Source: a bacterium (lineage in GTDB: Bacteria > Latescibacterota > UBA2968 > GCA-2709665). From it: DNA of 14,274 bases. Of this stretch, positions 13,626 to 14,274 are shown in pieces. Location: NCBI GenBank assembly GCA_027619145.1, contig JAQCGA010000031.1, positions 1-14,274 of the forward strand, written 5' to 3'. The notes under the pieces are model-generated. The model did not search any database and had not been told where the DNA came from. It saw only the letters and a list, made by a program, of their open reading frames with translations. The translations under genes and the position numbers were made by a program. Each line of letters starts with the position of its first letter. Position 1 is the stretch's first letter.

Positions 13626-14274
13626 GATGCAAGTACCTCTTTGAGAAATTGACCGGTGTGAGACGCACGGACCCGGGCGATGTCGCTGGGGGGGCCTTCG
13701 GCCACAATGGAGCCGCCGTCGTGGCCGCCTTCGGGACCTAGATCTATGATCCAGTCCGCACGTTTGATGACGTCCAGGTGGTGTTCAATTACCACTACGG
13801 TATTGCCTTTGTCCACCAGCCGGTCCAGGACAGCAATGAGCAGGCGAATGTCTTCTATGTGCAGGCCGGTTGTAGGTTCATCCAAAATATACAATGTTTT
13901 GCCCGTTGCCACGCGGGAAAGTTCCGAGGCCAGCTTGATGCGCTGCGCTTCACCACCGGAAAGGGCCGTGGCCGATTGACCCAGGCGAACGTAGCCCATG
14001 CCTACGTCCAGCAAGGTTTGGAGTTTGCGCTGTGCCTGAGGAATATCCCGGAAGAAGGTGTACGCGTGGTCCACGGTCATGTCCAGGACATCTGCAATAG
14101 AACTGCCTTTGTAGCGAATTTCGAGGGTCTCGCGGTTGTAGCGTTTGCCCGCGCAGGCGTCACAGGTGACATAGACATCTGGCAGGAAGTGCATTTCAAT
14201 CCGGCGCAGGCCAGTGCCCTCGCATGTCTCGCAGCGTCCGCCGGGCACATTGAAGCTGAATCGGCGAGCGCTGT
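13622..14274 (-). CDS. uvrA: Excinuclease ABC subunit UvrA, C-terminal part (5' end outside window)
   Basis: About 217 C-terminal residues of UvrA, the DNA-damage sensor ATPase of nucleotide-excision repair. The visible piece begins [21 protein letters not shown] and contains the last zinc module (CETC with CDAC, 19 residues between the pairs), the ABC signature [16 protein letters not shown], Walker B with catalytic Glu in [12 protein letters not shown], and the switch His in [25 protein letters not shown]. All are intact. The gene continues beyond 14274, where some 700 more residues are expected. Its TGA overlaps the start of the zinc-ribbon gene by 4 bp. Confidence 0.97.
   Translation of the reverse strand, partial: SARRFSFNVPGGRCETCEGTGLRRIEMHFLPDVYVTCDACAGKRYNRETLEIRYKGSSIADVLDMTVDHAYTFFRDIPQAQRKLQTLLDVGMGYVRLGQSATALSGGEAQRIKLASELSRVATGKTLYILDEPTTGLHIEDIRLLIAVLDRLVDKGNTVVVIEHHLDVIKRADWIIDLGPEGGHDGGSIVAEGPPSDIARVRASHTGQFLKEVLAS

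Noticed and set aside
1..14274. tRNA, rRNA, CRISPR array, insertion sequence or attachment site
   Set aside because: Gaps between genes are short and accounted for by promoters and terminators; no repeats, cloverleaf or transposase was noticed by eye.

Overview
The window reads as a piece of chromosome from a diderm (Gram-negative type) bacterium of moderate GC content. It carries apolipoprotein N-acyltransferase, TatC, a biotin-type oxoamine synthase, RmlB/RmlC-type nucleotide-sugar enzymes and UvrA. I see no plasmid, phage, insertion sequence, CRISPR or RNA-gene signature. The combination of a MEMO/AmmeMemoRadiSam protein B, a CehA/McbA-type PHP hydrolase, a CBM9-like protein and unusual domain fusions suggests an uncultured FCB-type or candidate-phylum lineage such as Latescibacterota or Poribacteria. 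That assignment is a guess from gene content and cannot be proved here.

Layout. (1) 1-1418, + strand: the 3' part of an ABC exporter half-transporter, interrupted by an in-frame TGA at 243-245 and closed by a terminator at 1445-1472. (2) 2628-1471, - strand: bioF-like 8-amino-7-oxononanoate synthase. (3) 2629-2768: a divergent promoter region with two near-consensus sigma70-type promoters back to back. The leftward one would start transcription at or next to the bioF ATG. (4) 2769-6797, + strand: a two-gene unit with a CBM9-like/transglutaminase-like protein and then one long ORF joining a complete Lnt to a complete TatC, followed by a terminator. (5) 6877-12905, + strand: six tightly packed genes (PqqD-like/MEMO, WalJ-type MBL hydrolase, Ca2+/cation antiporter, RmlB, RmlC-like epimerase, CehA/McbA-type PHP hydrolase) with gaps of about 1-20 bp, so probably one operon. 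(6) 12914-12965: a long perfect-stem terminator between convergent genes. (7) 14274-12981, - strand: the 3' end of uvrA followed, with an ATGA overlap, by a double zinc-ribbon protein of unknown function.

The main novelty is the Lnt-TatC fusion. Both halves keep their catalytic or signature residues, and the fusion places the twin-arginine translocon core and the last enzyme of lipoprotein maturation in one membrane protein. Further oddities are a PqqD-like domain on the MEMO protein, an apparent Asp/Asn swap between the two ion-binding repeats of the antiporter, an RmlC-like epimerase lacking the usual lysine, a zinc-ribbon partner next to UvrA, and a near copy of the 16S rRNA 3' tail at the end of that transcript. 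The + strand is richer in G than C whichever strand is coding, consistent with + being the leading replication strand. No stretch longer than 300 bases lacks a gene.
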